DNA of 64,000 nt, taken from positions 1 through 64,000 of the forward strand of contig VXRG01000182.1 of NCBI GenBank assembly GCA_009838625.1, written 5' to 3'. A program made the translations under genes and the position numbers. This DNA is from Caldilineaceae bacterium SB0664_bin_27. GTDB lineage: Bacteria; Chloroflexota; Anaerolineae; Caldilineales; Caldilineaceae. This document shows, in pieces, positions 1 to 8,814 of this stretch. Under the pieces are notes generated by a model. It searched no databases. It was given only the letters and a program-made list of their open reading frames with translations, and was not told where the DNA came from. How positions within the stretch are numbered: the stretch's first letter is position 1; each line of letters opens with the position of its first letter.

Positions 1-2
1 GT

Positions 3-419
3 CGTGAACCAGCCGCGCCCCCCGTCGAAAACCTAGACGAACTGCCCCTGCCCGCCCGCGACCTCATCGACATGGACCGCTACCTCGACACCTGGCGCGA
101 AGAAAACGGCTACTCCTCCCTCACCATCTCCACCTCCCGCGGCTGCCCCTATGGCTGCGACTGGTGCCAGGACTCCGTGCACGGCCAGTCTTTCCGCCAG
201 CGGTCGCCCGAGAGCGTCGCCGCCGAAATGAAGCAGCTCAAAGAGACCTACGATATCGACCGCCTCCGCGTCGTCGATGATGTCGACGGCATCGAGCGCG
301 AATGGGTTGAAGGCTGGGCCGAAGCCGCCGAAGCCGCAGACGCTGCCATCCCCTTCGAGGCCCTCTACGACCTCGAACGCCAAGACCTGCCGATGCTCGA
401 CGTACGCGATACATTGTGA
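3..419 (+). pseudogene. Radical SAM protein, 5' cut by window edge, 3' truncated
   Basis: The reading frame is open from base 3, so the gene starts outside the window. The visible part has the linker typical of B12-binding radical SAM proteins (ENLDELPLPARDLIDMDRY) followed by the 4Fe-4S cysteine motif C-x3-C-x2-C in SRGCPYGCDWCQD. The barrel then runs only to about its third strand (RLRVVDDVDGI) before a TGA at 417-419. Family members normally continue for some 150-250 residues, with a glycine-rich ESGSQ-like motif that is absent here in any frame downstream. The gene therefore looks like a truncated remnant, although a sequencing or assembly error is possible. The metal-binding core alone is unlikely to be active. 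Confidence 0.7.
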
Positions 420-439
420 AAAAAGCGCAATCAGTATCT

Positions 440-456
440 CCCCACCGTGGGTGGGG
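440..456. repeat. GC-rich perfect hairpin
   Basis: Two 7-base arms (ccccacc / ggtgggg) face each other across a 3-base loop, 21 bases after the stop of the truncated radical SAM gene. No T-tract follows on either strand, so a classical intrinsic terminator is not supported. It may be a relic of the event that truncated the gene. Confidence 0.4.
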
Positions 457-500
457 CCCTACATGCACCACCGGATGACGCGGCTGCCGGGAACTGAAAG

Positions 501-1232
501 TTGAATGACTTCTTCTCGGACGGTTCCCCTTTCCTCCGCCATCCCCTGCTGACCGCCGAGCGAACCCGGCAAGAGATCGACTTTCTGGTCAACGCACTGC
601 CCCTGAGTCCCGGCGCACGCGTCCTCGACGTCGGCTGCGGCTTCGGCCGCCACAGCGTCGAGCTGGCCCGTCGCGACTATCATGTCCTCGGCATCGACCC
701 CGCCGCAGCCATGATCAGGGCCGCCAGGCAAAACGCGCAAGAGGCCGGTCTCGAGGTTAATTTCCAGCAGGTAGCCGCAGAAGGGTACTTCGCCGCCCAG
801 CCTTTCGACGCCGCTCTCTGTCTCTTTACAACACTGGGACAGGTCCCGCCGGCGTCAGATGATGACAACCGCGTCCTGCTAACGACCGTATCCAACTCCC
901 TCAAAGAAGGCGGCCGCTTCGCCCTTGAGCTCCCCCAAAAGGAACCCGCCCTCGACGCGCTAAAACCGTCCGACCGCTTCGGCGGCGACGCGAGCTACGC
1001 CGAGGTGCAGCGCAGCTTTGATGCCCAGACCGGTATCGTCACTGAACAGTTTCACATCGTCTCCCCTGAAGGCATCCAGGACTACCATCTGCGCTACCGT
1101 CTTTTCACCCGGCAAGATGTCATCGGCCTCCTTGCCGCGGCCGGACTGCAAATCCTCAAGAGCTATGACGGCTACAACCCCGCCGACCTGACAGGCGACA
1201 GCCCCGCCATGCTCTTTGTCTGCGCCAAATGA
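501..1232 (+). CDS. Class I SAM-dependent methyltransferase
   Basis: A 243-residue protein with a Rossmann-type methyltransferase core. SAM-binding motif I is VLDVGCGFGRH at residues 41-51, followed by the acidic strand-2 end (LGIDPAAAMI). The C-terminal half resembles small-molecule or ubiquinone/menaquinone-type methyltransferases, but the substrate cannot be read from sequence. The start is a TTG at 501; no ATG in frame lies closer to the conserved fold. Its stop overlaps the start of the next gene by four bases (ATGA at 1229), so it is translationally coupled to the ABC permease. It may therefore belong to the transporter operon rather than to the broken gene upstream. Confidence 0.8.
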   Translation: MNDFFSDGSPFLRHPLLTAERTRQEIDFLVNALPLSPGARVLDVGCGFGRHSVELARRDYHVLGIDPAAAMIRAARQNAQEAGLEVNFQQVAAEGYFAAQPFDAALCLFTTLGQVPPASDDDNRVLLTTVSNSLKEGGRFALELPQKEPALDALKPSDRFGGDASYAEVQRSFDAQTGIVTEQFHIVSPEGIQDYHLRYRLFTRQDVIGLLAAAGLQILKSYDGYNPADLTGDSPAMLFVCAK

Positions 1233-1957
1233 CTCCGAATTGGCTTACGCCCGACCTGCTCAATCTGCTCCTGCAGGGCCTCCTCCTCACCGTTGTCCTG
1301 ACCGCCGTCACCGCAGCGCTCGCCCTCATCCTCGGCGTCGCCGCCGGTACCATGCGCATCTCCGGCAACCGCTTCGCCGCCGGCCTCGCCGTCCTCCACG
1401 TCGAGACGCACCGCAACCTGCCCGCCCTCGTGCTGATGATCATCTGGGCTTTCGCTCTCCCAAACCTCTTCCCCGCCGAGCTGAGACGCTCAATCTTCTT
1501 CGATAACGCCTTCCTCAACTGGCTTAACAGCTGGAGCGGGCTCTCCCTGCCCTACTACACGCTCGCTGCCGGCGTTGCTTTGGTTCTCAATACCAGTGCC
1601 TACCTCGCAGAGCTCTTTCGCGCCGGCGTCGGCGCCATTCCCCAGCAACACGTTGACGCCGCCCGCACGCTCGGCGCCTCGCGCCTGAAACTCTTTTGGA
1701 CGGTTCTGCTGCCCCAGGGCCTCCGTACCTCTTTCCCGGCCATCTCGACCCGGCTCATCCACCATCTTAAGAACACCGCGCTGGCCGCATTTGTCGCCAC
1801 GCCTGAATTTTTTCACAGCGCCCAGACTGCGATTACCCGCACTTTCCTGGCGCTCGAATTCCTCATGCTCGCCGCCATCGTCTACCTGCTGCTCGCATTC
1901 GCCTTCTCCGGCCTGCTGCGCTGGGTCGAGAAGCAGTGGCTCGTCGCCGGAGGCTGA
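1229..1957 (+). CDS. Polar amino-acid ABC transporter permease 1
   Basis: A 242-residue inner-membrane subunit of the His/Glu/Gln type (HisM/GlnP family), with about five hydrophobic segments. The cytoplasmic EAA loop that contacts the ATPase is visible near residues 130-155 (GAIPQQHVDAARTLGASR). The family signature NTSAYLAELFRAG precedes it. It overlaps the upstream methyltransferase stop and is followed 42 bases later by a second, homologous permease, so the channel is probably a heterodimer. Confidence 0.9.
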   Translation: MTPNWLTPDLLNLLLQGLLLTVVLTAVTAALALILGVAAGTMRISGNRFAAGLAVLHVETHRNLPALVLMIIWAFALPNLFPAELRRSIFFDNAFLNWLNSWSGLSLPYYTLAAGVALVLNTSAYLAELFRAGVGAIPQQHVDAARTLGASRLKLFWTVLLPQGLRTSFPAISTRLIHHLKNTALAAFVATPEFFHSAQTAITRTFLALEFLMLAAIVYLLLAFAFSGLLRWVEKQWLVAGG

Positions 1958-1999
1958 CATTGCAAGTACTCCACCGCCTCCCCTGGCTCCTGATCACCG

Positions 2000-2722
2000 A
2001 TGAATGACCACATATCCTTCCTGATCGAAAAGCTTCCAGCCCTTCTTTTCGGTTTCTCCGGGCAGCGGCCCGGCGGACTCTTCCTCAGCCTCATCCTCGC
2101 TGTGCTCGCCGTCGCCGCCGGCTTCTGTTTAGCAGTGCCTGTCAGCGGCGCCGAACGGTCGCGTTGGCGCCCGCTGCGCTGGTGCGCCGTCGCCTACGTC
2201 GAATTCTTCCGAGGCATTCCCCTCATTCTCCTTCTAGTTCTCGTCCACCAGGGCGTCGGCGGCGTACGCTTTGGGCTCAACTGGAGCCCCCGCACCTCGG
2301 CGATGGTCGCCCTGGCACTCTATTCAAGCGCCTATCAGGCCGAAATTCTGCGCGCCGGACTCGCCGCCGTACCCCAGGAGCTGGTCGAGTCTGCACGTCT
2401 CATGGGCAGCCGGCCCCGCCAGGTCTACTTCCTTGTCAAACTGCGGTACGCCATCCGCGTCATGCTGCCCGCCTTCACCGGCCAGGCCATAAGCCTCTTC
2501 AAGGACACCTCCGTCGTAGTCGTCATCGGAGTTGCCGAGGTCATGACTGTCGCCCGTATGGCCCTTGGAGCCGACGTCACCAACGCCCCCTATTGGGTAA
2601 CCATGTACAGTTTTGTCGGCATACTCTATTTCGCTCTCGCCTTCACGCTCTCTCGCCTCTCCCAGCGCTGGGAACGGCGCAGCCGACCATCCGATCTTGT
2701 CCACTCTTATTTCAGCTACTGA
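2000..2722 (+). CDS. Polar amino-acid ABC transporter permease 2
   Basis: A 240-residue partner of the preceding permease. It shows the same family pattern: a conserved EFFRGIPLILLLVL segment in the first transmembrane third, YSSAYQAEILRAG, then the EAA loop AAVPQELVESARLMGSRP. The pair of permeases followed by a binding protein and an ATPase makes a complete importer. ATG at 2000 is chosen because it is the first in-frame start upstream of the membrane segments. Confidence 0.9.
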   Translation: MNDHISFLIEKLPALLFGFSGQRPGGLFLSLILAVLAVAAGFCLAVPVSGAERSRWRPLRWCAVAYVEFFRGIPLILLLVLVHQGVGGVRFGLNWSPRTSAMVALALYSSAYQAEILRAGLAAVPQELVESARLMGSRPRQVYFLVKLRYAIRVMLPAFTGQAISLFKDTSVVVVIGVAEVMTVARMALGADVTNAPYWVTMYSFVGILYFALAFTLSRLSQRWERRSRPSDLVHSYFSY

Positions 2723-2846
2723 AGCAGACCCGCCAAAGAGGCTTGCACTCGAAACGGGTACCAGGAACATCCCACAAAAGGCTCTTGCAGCTCCGACTCT
2801 CCGCAGAGAGAACGCGGCGCCAATGCGTACCAGCCCTTAAATTTTA

Positions 2847-2875
2847 TTGACCCACACGGTTGTACGCTTTAAAGA
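2847..2875 (+). promoter_or_regulatory. Candidate sigma-70-type promoter for the binding-protein gene
   Basis: TTGACC at 2847-2852 and TAAAGA at 2870-2875 are separated by 17 bases. They lie in the A/T-rich 299-base gap (2723-3021) between permease 2 and the binding-protein gene, which otherwise shows no gene. A separate promoter would allow the binding protein to be made in excess of the membrane subunits, as is common for such importers. Confidence 0.35.
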
Positions 2876-3021
2876 ATACTCCTTAAGCGTTATTAAATCT
2901 TTGGAGAACAGCAGTCGCACCTATATGACCCCCGCGCTGCGCAGCGCGATTCCGAAAAACACCTCCGTTTTGCCCAACATTGGTGCCATCTGATACACTT
3001 CACAGAAAGGAGCCACATTCA

Positions 3022-3873
3022 ATGAAGAATGCACCGCAATATATCCTCCTTCTCCTGCTCGCTGCCCTTTTACTGGCCGCTTGCCAGGCGATCCCGGCAA
3101 TGCCCTCTGGCGACAGCCTTTCACTGGCTGATGATATAGACGCTCGCGGAACCGTACGCATCGGTGTGCGCAACGACAATCCCCCGTTGAGCTTTGTCAC
3201 CGAAGACGGTGATTGGGTCGGATTCGACGTCGACCTCGCCCACGCCATGGCCGCCCAAATGGGCTTGAAGCCCGAACTGATCGTCGTCGACGGAACCACC
3301 CGCATCAGCTTTCTCCAGGAAGGTCGCGTGGACATATCCATCGCCAGCATGAACCACACTCGCAAACGAGACAACGCTATCGACTTCAGCATCACCTACT
3401 TCTGGGACAACCAGTCCTTTCTCATTCGCGCCGGCGAATACACCTCCATCGATGAGCTGATGGGCAAAAAGGTGGCCGCCAACGCCGGCAGCTCCGCCAT
3501 CCCCTCCTGGATCGCTTACAGCGAGGCCCAGGGCGGCCCGGCCCCCGAAATCGTAGAGTTCAGCGATAAGCTCGCCGCCATGCAGGCCCTTCGTGACGGC
3601 GCCGTCGAAGGCTACACCGAAGACAACATAACCATGTTGGCCCTCGCGGCCGGCGACCCCGCCCTCGTGCTTCTGCCCGGCGGACACAATCCCGTTCAAT
3701 TCGGCATCGGCGTGCCCAACAACCAGTCAACCTGGCGCGATCAGGTCAACTACGCCCTCCAGGAACTCTGGAAATCCGGCGTCTACCACGAAATCTACTC
3801 ACGCTGGTTTGAAGGTCCGGATGCTCAGATTCAGCTGCCATTAGGCGGTCAGATGGAGATCTGGCCGGAATAA
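3022..3873 (+). CDS. Amino-acid-binding lipoprotein of ABC transporter (SBP_bac_3)
   Basis: A 283-residue extracellular solute-binding protein. The start is the ATG at 3022, preceded by a strong AGAAAGGAG ribosome site at 3004-3012. It gives a lipoprotein signal with lysine, a leucine-rich core and a lipobox ending LLLAAC at about residue 21. The mature part has the family-3 fold: GTVRIGVRNDNPPLSF, WVGFDVDLAHAMA, and the ligand-contact region ISIASMNHTRKRDNAIDFS. The ligand is an amino acid or related small molecule. The gene sits between two permeases and an ATPase. Confidence 0.9.
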   Translation: MKNAPQYILLLLLAALLLAACQAIPAMPSGDSLSLADDIDARGTVRIGVRNDNPPLSFVTEDGDWVGFDVDLAHAMAAQMGLKPELIVVDGTTRISFLQEGRVDISIASMNHTRKRDNAIDFSITYFWDNQSFLIRAGEYTSIDELMGKKVAANAGSSAIPSWIAYSEAQGGPAPEIVEFSDKLAAMQALRDGAVEGYTEDNITMLALAAGDPALVLLPGGHNPVQFGIGVPNNQSTWRDQVNYALQELWKSGVYHEIYSRWFEGPDAQIQLPLGGQMEIWPE

Positions 3874-3974
3874 ACTGCTTTCCCTGTTCCTCGTCCCACC
3901 CTGCATGCGCTCGGGGAATAGGGCACCGTGCACCGATTGGCTCGCGACCGCAGCGCCTTACCAACCGTCCAAAC

Positions 3975-5018
3975 ATGACCACCGTCTCACTGCACAAGCT
4001 TACCCACGCCTTCCCATTCAACTCTCCCGTTCTGCACGACGTCTCCCTGACCGTCGGAAAGGGTGAGTTGATGGTCCTGCTGGGCCCGTCCGGCAGCGGT
4101 AAGACCACCATTCTGCGTTCCATAGCCGGACTTGTGCATCCCGGCAAGGGCGATATACGGTTCGACGACCAGTCCGTGCTTGGCGTGCCGCCGGAAAGAC
4201 GCGGCGCAGTCATGGTCTTCCAGGAGCATGCTCTTTTCCCCTTCATGGACGTCGGTGCAAACGTCGCCTTCGGCCTCAGGATGCGCCGGATCGACGCAAC
4301 TACGATTCGCGCCAAAGTCGCACAGGCGCTGGCAGCCGTGCAGCTGGCCGGCTACGAGTCCCGCCGGCCCGACGAGCTGTCCGGAGGCCAGCGGCAGCGG
4401 GTCGCTCTCGCCAGAGCCCTGGTCATTAAGCCGCGAGTCCTCTTGCTGGACGAACCTCTCAGCAGCCTGGAACCCAGCCTGCGCGAGGACCTGCGCGACA
4501 CCATCCGCACGCTCCAGCAGCAAGCTGGAATCACCATGATCTTCGTCACCCATGATCAGACCGACGCTGTCGCCGTCGCCGACCGCATCTGTCTGCTAAT
4601 GCAGGGCGCCGTCCGCCAGGTCGGGGAGCCGCGCAGCTTCTTCGAACGTCCGGTCGACAGCGACGTGGCCCGCTTCTTCGGTGGCATAAACTTCCTGCCG
4701 GGCATCAAGCGCGGCCGCATCGTCGAAACCGATCTTGGGCCGCTCGAAGTCGACGACACCGAAAGGCCCGATGGCGACGTGCTCGTAACCATCCGCCCCG
4801 AAGCAGTCGAGGTCGGAACAAATGGCCACAATAATCTGGTCGGCATGGTCGAGTCCTACAGCTTTCAAGGGCTGGTCGCCCGCTGCGGCGCAGGCATCAG
4901 CGACACGCAGCTGCAGTTGACCGTGACGCCCTATCAGCGCTTTCACCGTGGCGAAGAAATCGTCCTGCACCTGCCGCGAGAACGGATCCATCTCCTGCCC
5001 GCCGAGACCGATCTATGA
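3975..5018 (+). CDS. ABC transporter ATP-binding protein with C-terminal TOBE domain
   Basis: A 347-residue ATPase. Walker A is GPSGSGKT (37-44), the Q-loop is in VFQEHALF, the signature is LSGGQ (135-139), Walker B is LLLDEP (156-161) and the switch histidine is H193. The D-loop reads SSLEP rather than SALD. Residues about 245-345 form a TOBE-like regulatory domain, as in FbpC/PotA/CysA-type ATPases. Partners of His/Gln-type permeases are normally about 240 residues without this domain, so the pairing is unusual. The ATG of the next gene overlaps its stop (ATGA at 5015), which couples it to a DoxX protein. Confidence 0.9.
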   Translation: MTTVSLHKLTHAFPFNSPVLHDVSLTVGKGELMVLLGPSGSGKTTILRSIAGLVHPGKGDIRFDDQSVLGVPPERRGAVMVFQEHALFPFMDVGANVAFGLRMRRIDATTIRAKVAQALAAVQLAGYESRRPDELSGGQRQRVALARALVIKPRVLLLDEPLSSLEPSLREDLRDTIRTLQQQAGITMIFVTHDQTDAVAVADRICLLMQGAVRQVGEPRSFFERPVDSDVARFFGGINFLPGIKRGRIVETDLGPLEVDDTERPDGDVLVTIRPEAVEVGTNGHNNLVGMVESYSFQGLVARCGAGISDTQLQLTVTPYQRFHRGEEIVLHLPRERIHLLPAETDL

Positions 5019-5467
5019 GCCTGCAGGCGCCACTGTGGCCAATTGCCGCGGCCCGCGCCATCATCGGACTCCTGTGGCTCTTTTCATTGCGCTGGAAGCT
5101 GCCGCCCGATTTCATGCCCGCAGAGGGCCGCGGCCTGATGGACTGGCTGCAGCTGGAAGTGGCCCATGCCGCCTTCCCGTTCTACGGCCGTCTTGTCGAG
5201 CAGTTGGTTCTGCCAAATTTTACGCTCTTCGCCTGGATGATCTTCCTGGCGGAGCTGCTCGTTGGCCTCAGTCTGCTTGCCGGCGCATTCACCCGCCTCG
5301 GCGCACTGCTGGGCTTGGGCCTCGCTCTCAACCTCGGCATTGGCCTCCTGGAGGTGCCCGGCGAATGGCCCTGGAGCTACGCCATGCTTGCAATGTGGCA
5401 CGGGCTTTTCTTTGTAACAGGCGCCGGCCGCGTATGGGGGCTGGATGGGCTGAGAAGTAGGAACTGA
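5015..5467 (+). CDS. DoxX-family membrane protein (first copy)
   Basis: A 150-residue protein with about four membrane segments and the DoxX pattern: an N-terminal arginine followed by LLWLFSLRWKLPPDF, the central LAELLVGLSLLAGAFTRLGALLGL, and a C-terminal VWGLDGL. DoxX/DoxD proteins include the quinone-side subunit of thiosulfate:quinone oxidoreductase, but many family members have other or unknown roles. It is translationally coupled to the ABC ATPase and followed by a YeeE/YedE transporter and a second DoxX gene. Confidence 0.8.
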   Translation: MSLQAPLWPIAAARAIIGLLWLFSLRWKLPPDFMPAEGRGLMDWLQLEVAHAAFPFYGRLVEQLVLPNFTLFAWMIFLAELLVGLSLLAGAFTRLGALLGLGLALNLGIGLLEVPGEWPWSYAMLAMWHGLFFVTGAGRVWGLDGLRSRN

Positions 5468-5614
5468 AGTCGCGAACCGGTCTATGGAACTGTCACTCTC
5501 TGTCTGCGCAATGTTTTCCATGCCCTGCCAGGAGAGATTGGCTGCTAAACAGTTGTTGGTTGGCTGGCGGCTGCTCCAACCGGCAACAGAAAATCGCAAA
5601 CGGAACTCTGTCGC

Positions 5615-6646
5615 ATGACCATCCTGCTGGCCCTTGCCGCCGGTCTGGCGCTCGGTTACCTCCTCGAAAGAGGTGATTTCTGCTTTCACAGCACCCTGCG
5701 CGGCCTGATCAGGCGGCCGCCGCAACTGGACCTGTTCCGCGCCTATCTGCTTACGCTGCTCATCGCCATCCCCCTCGTGCAGGGGATGATTGCCCTCGGC
5801 TGGATAACGCCGTGGGTAGCGCCCTGGGCCTGGCAGGCGAACCTCGTCGGCGGCCTCGTTTTCGGCGCTGGCATGGTGATCGCATCCACCTGCGTGACCG
5901 GCATCTTCTACAAACTCGGCCACGGTATGCTTGGCACGCTCGTCGGACTGGCAACCTGGACAATCGGTGATCTGCTCGCTTGGCGCGGACCACTCAACAC
6001 TCTGCGGATCGCATTGAATGAGAATCCTGTGGTGACGGGAGGAATGGCAACGACGCTTCTGAATCTGCTCGGCTCAACATTGGGCATTGGCTTGCTTTTG
6101 GTGTTGCTGGCCGCAGCCGCACTATTCCTCTGGCGCAGCCCCCGTCCCCAGCAGGGCGACTACTGGACCTGGCTGCCCGTTGGTGTGTCCGTTGGCCTCT
6201 TCACCAGCTTGGTCTGGCTCCTGGCCCGCGCCGGAGGCGCCAACTATACCTTCGGCACGTCACGCGTGCCCACCACGCTCTACGAATCCCTGCTGGGCGG
6301 AGGCGAGATGGGAAATCTGTGGATTCCCGTGGCACTCATCGCTCTTCTGCCCGGCTCTTTCATCGCCGCCCGCACGGCCGGCACTTTCTGGGCCAGAGGC
6401 GAAACGTCTGCCCGTTATTCACAGTTGGCCGCCGGCGGTCTGCTCATGGGCGTCGGCGCCGGCATTTCCGGCGGCTGCAACCTGGGCCACTCCCTGGTCG
6501 GCGTCCCCCTCCTCAGCCTGGGCAGCATGACCACCACCCTCGCGATGCTGCTCGGCGTTTTTCTGACCGACCGCGCCGTGGGTCTGCTGAGCCACCGGCA
6601 GCCGCAACCAGATGGAACTTCCACAGGCGCTGCAGCGCCGGGCTGA
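5615..6646 (+). CDS. YeeE/YedE-family sulfur-compound transporter
   Basis: A 343-residue polytopic membrane protein with two homologous halves. The N-terminal half has ERGDFCFHSTLRG and a GGLVFGAGMVIASTCVTG motif. The C-terminal half has GGLLMGVGAGISGGCNLG followed by HSLVGVPLLSLGSM. These paired glycine/cysteine motifs are typical of TsuA-type thiosulfate importers, where the conserved cysteines line the transport path. It lies between two DoxX genes, so uptake and membrane oxidation of a reduced sulfur compound is a reasonable inference, though not proven. Confidence 0.85.
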   Translation: MTILLALAAGLALGYLLERGDFCFHSTLRGLIRRPPQLDLFRAYLLTLLIAIPLVQGMIALGWITPWVAPWAWQANLVGGLVFGAGMVIASTCVTGIFYKLGHGMLGTLVGLATWTIGDLLAWRGPLNTLRIALNENPVVTGGMATTLLNLLGSTLGIGLLLVLLAAAALFLWRSPRPQQGDYWTWLPVGVSVGLFTSLVWLLARAGGANYTFGTSRVPTTLYESLLGGGEMGNLWIPVALIALLPGSFIAARTAGTFWARGETSARYSQLAAGGLLMGVGAGISGGCNLGHSLVGVPLLSLGSMTTTLAMLLGVFLTDRAVGLLSHRQPQPDGTSTGAAAPG

Positions 6647-6687
6647 ACAACGATGATCAAACATCACATATCAATAGGAGCATTGAC

Positions 6688-7173
6688 ATGGGTCAGGTAG
6701 AAAACAGAATGCGGCAGGCTGTCGCCATTCTACGCATTACTCTTGGAGTGATACTGGTCGTCACTTGGTTCAAAAACCTGCAGGACGGAATCTACACGGC
6801 CGACGGCATCGTCGGTCTCTTCAACTATCTCTTTAACGACAATGGCGGCGGGCCCGCTTTCTATCGGGCAATCATCAACGGCACAATACTCCAGGTGCCC
6901 GGCCTCTTCGCGGTTTTTCAGTTGGTCGGCGAGCTGCTACTGGGCCTCGGACTTCTGGTCGGCCTTTTCACGCCTCTGGCTGCCGTCGGCGCAGCACTGT
7001 TTTTCTTCAATCTGTTCCTGGCTTATCTCGGCGGCCATGAGTGGATATGGACCTATGTGCTGCTCACCGTATCGGCCCTGGTGACGGCCCTGACCCAGTC
7101 CGGTCGTGCCTGGGGTTTGGACAGCCTGCTCCTGCGGCGGCTGGGAGAACCCCCGCGCGGCCCTATCTGGTAA
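6688..7173 (+). CDS. DoxX-family membrane protein (second copy)
   Basis: A 161-residue protein with about four membrane segments. The start is the ATG at 6688, with an AATAGGAG ribosome site at 6673-6680; longer in-frame extensions upstream overlap the YeeE gene out of frame and were not used. Family pattern: RITLGVILVVTWFKNLQDGIY at the N-terminus, LVGELLLGLGLLVGLFTPLA in the middle, and a terminal RAWGLDSLL much like the VWGLDGL of the copy at 5015. The pair may form a heteromeric membrane complex. Confidence 0.8.
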   Translation: MGQVENRMRQAVAILRITLGVILVVTWFKNLQDGIYTADGIVGLFNYLFNDNGGGPAFYRAIINGTILQVPGLFAVFQLVGELLLGLGLLVGLFTPLAAVGAALFFFNLFLAYLGGHEWIWTYVLLTVSALVTALTQSGRAWGLDSLLLRRLGEPPRGPIW

Positions 7174-7335
7174 CATGGTCCGATACCTGCGCATGGTCTG
7201 ACTCCGAGGAAGGCGCGATCAGGGCACAAGGTCATGAGCACAGAGATCGAAACACACTCCTGCAGCCGCCTCCTTGCCCCGAGCGAGTACTGACTTTGCA
7301 GTCGGAGACGGCAAACTGAAGGCTGAAATCTGCGT

Positions 7336-8814
7336 ATGACGGTTCTGCAACTTATCTACATCATAGGCGCATCTCTTCTCGCCATCTATGGCCTGCAGGC
7401 GCTGCTGCTGACCCTCATCGCCCGGCGAACCCTCTTCGATGCGGAACCGCCGCCGCCTCCCGACATTCGGGACTACCCTTCCGTAACCGTTCAGCTCCCG
7501 GTCTTCAACGAACGGCACGTCGTGCGGCGCCTGATCGACGCGGTCGCCGCTTTCGACTGGCCCGCAGACCGGCTCCAGATTCAGATTCTAGACGACTCCA
7601 CCGACGATACCAGCCAGATCATCGCCAGCAGCATCGCTTTCCACCGGCGCAACGGCATCGACATTTCCCAATACCACCGAACTGACCGCAAAGGGTACAA
7701 GGCTGGCGCCCTGCGCGATGGGCTCGCCCATGCTCGCGGCGAATTCATCGCCATCTTCGACGCCGATTTCGTGCCCCCTTCCGACTTTCTTCAGCGAACC
7801 ATCTCCCCCTTCGATGATCCCGAGGTCGGCTGCGTCCAGGCCCGCTGGGGACATCTCAACGCCAGTGTCTCCCGACTGACTCTCGCCCAGTCCCTTGGCA
7901 TCGACGGCCACTTCGTCGTCGAACAGCGGGCCCGCAACGAACTGGGGGCACTGCTCAACTTCAATGGCACTGCCGGCCTCTGGCGCCGCTCCTGCATGGA
8001 CGAGGCAGGAGGCTGGCAAGAGGACACGCTCACCGAAGATCTCGATCTCAGCTACCGGGCACAACTGTGCGGCTGGCGCGTCGCCTATCTGGCGGACGTG
8101 ATCGTGCCCGCAGAAATCCCCGTCTCTGTCGACGCCTTCAAGCGGCAGCAGTTCCGCTGGGCCAAGGGCAGTATGCAGACGGCAAGAAAACTCTCAATCG
8201 CCGTCCTCGGCTCCGGGCAACCTCTGTGGCGCAAGTTGCTCGGCATCGCCCATCTGACCGGCTACGCCGTCCATCCCTTGATGCTCCTCAACCTGCTCTT
8301 CCTGCTGCCGATGATGTCCTCTTTCAGCCCGGCACTGAGAATCGCCTCCCTCTTTTCCCTCACCGCCATCGGCCCTCCGCTCATGTACTGGACCGCCATG
8401 CAAAGCCAAGGCGTCTCCGTCCGTCAGCGGATTCGCCGGCTCTTTGTGTTGTTGGGGCTGGGAACAGGGCTCTCCGTCAACAATAGCCGCGCCGTCTTTG
8501 AGGCGCTTCTCGGCGTCCGCAGCGCCTTCAAGCGTACGCCAAAGTTCGCAGTCACCCGCGCCGGCAAGGACTGGCATACCAGCACCTACGTCTTGCCCAG
8601 CGATCCCACAGTCTGGGCCGAAATCGTCCTCGCCCTTTACGCAAACGCGCTCCTGGTGTACAGTCTTCTCAATGGCTTCTGGTGGCTCTTCCCCTGGCTC
8701 TCACTCTATGCCGGCGGTTACACCTATATCTCCTACCTGTCCATCCGCCAGGCCTGGGAAAAACGGGGCGCACTGCGCCACGGACTGGCCGCCGTACGGG
8801 AGGCGGGAGATTGA
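7336..8814 (+). CDS. Processive family 2 glycosyltransferase (cellulose synthase/mannan synthase-like)
   Basis: A 492-residue membrane glycosyltransferase. One N-terminal membrane helix is followed by the GT-A domain with all processive-enzyme motifs: DDSTD (86-90), DAD (142-144), TED (233-235) and QQFRW (271-275, the Q-x-x-R-W motif). Several C-terminal membrane helices follow. Enzymes with this set polymerise and export beta-linked glycans or transfer sugars to diacylglycerol. The exact sugar is not readable. It starts a run of glycosylation genes; the next gene begins at a TTG overlapping its stop. Confidence 0.85.
   Translation: MTVLQLIYIIGASLLAIYGLQALLLTLIARRTLFDAEPPPPPDIRDYPSVTVQLPVFNERHVVRRLIDAVAAFDWPADRLQIQILDDSTDDTSQIIASSIAFHRRNGIDISQYHRTDRKGYKAGALRDGLAHARGEFIAIFDADFVPPSDFLQRTISPFDDPEVGCVQARWGHLNASVSRLTLAQSLGIDGHFVVEQRARNELGALLNFNGTAGLWRRSCMDEAGGWQEDTLTEDLDLSYRAQLCGWRVAYLADVIVPAEIPVSVDAFKRQQFRWAKGSMQTARKLSIAVLGSGQPLWRKLLGIAHLTGYAVHPLMLLNLLFLLPMMSSFSPALRIASLFSLTAIGPPLMYWTAMQSQGVSVRQRIRRLFVLLGLGTGLSVNNSRAVFEALLGVRSAFKRTPKFAVTRAGKDWHTSTYVLPSDPTVWAEIVLALYANALLVYSLLNGFWWLFPWLSLYAGGYTYISYLSIRQAWEKRGALRHGLAAVREAGD

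Noticed and set aside
6319-6687. N-terminal extension of the second DoxX protein
   Set aside because: It overlaps YeeE/YedE out of frame, is Arg/His-rich, and a strong ribosome site points to ATG 6688.
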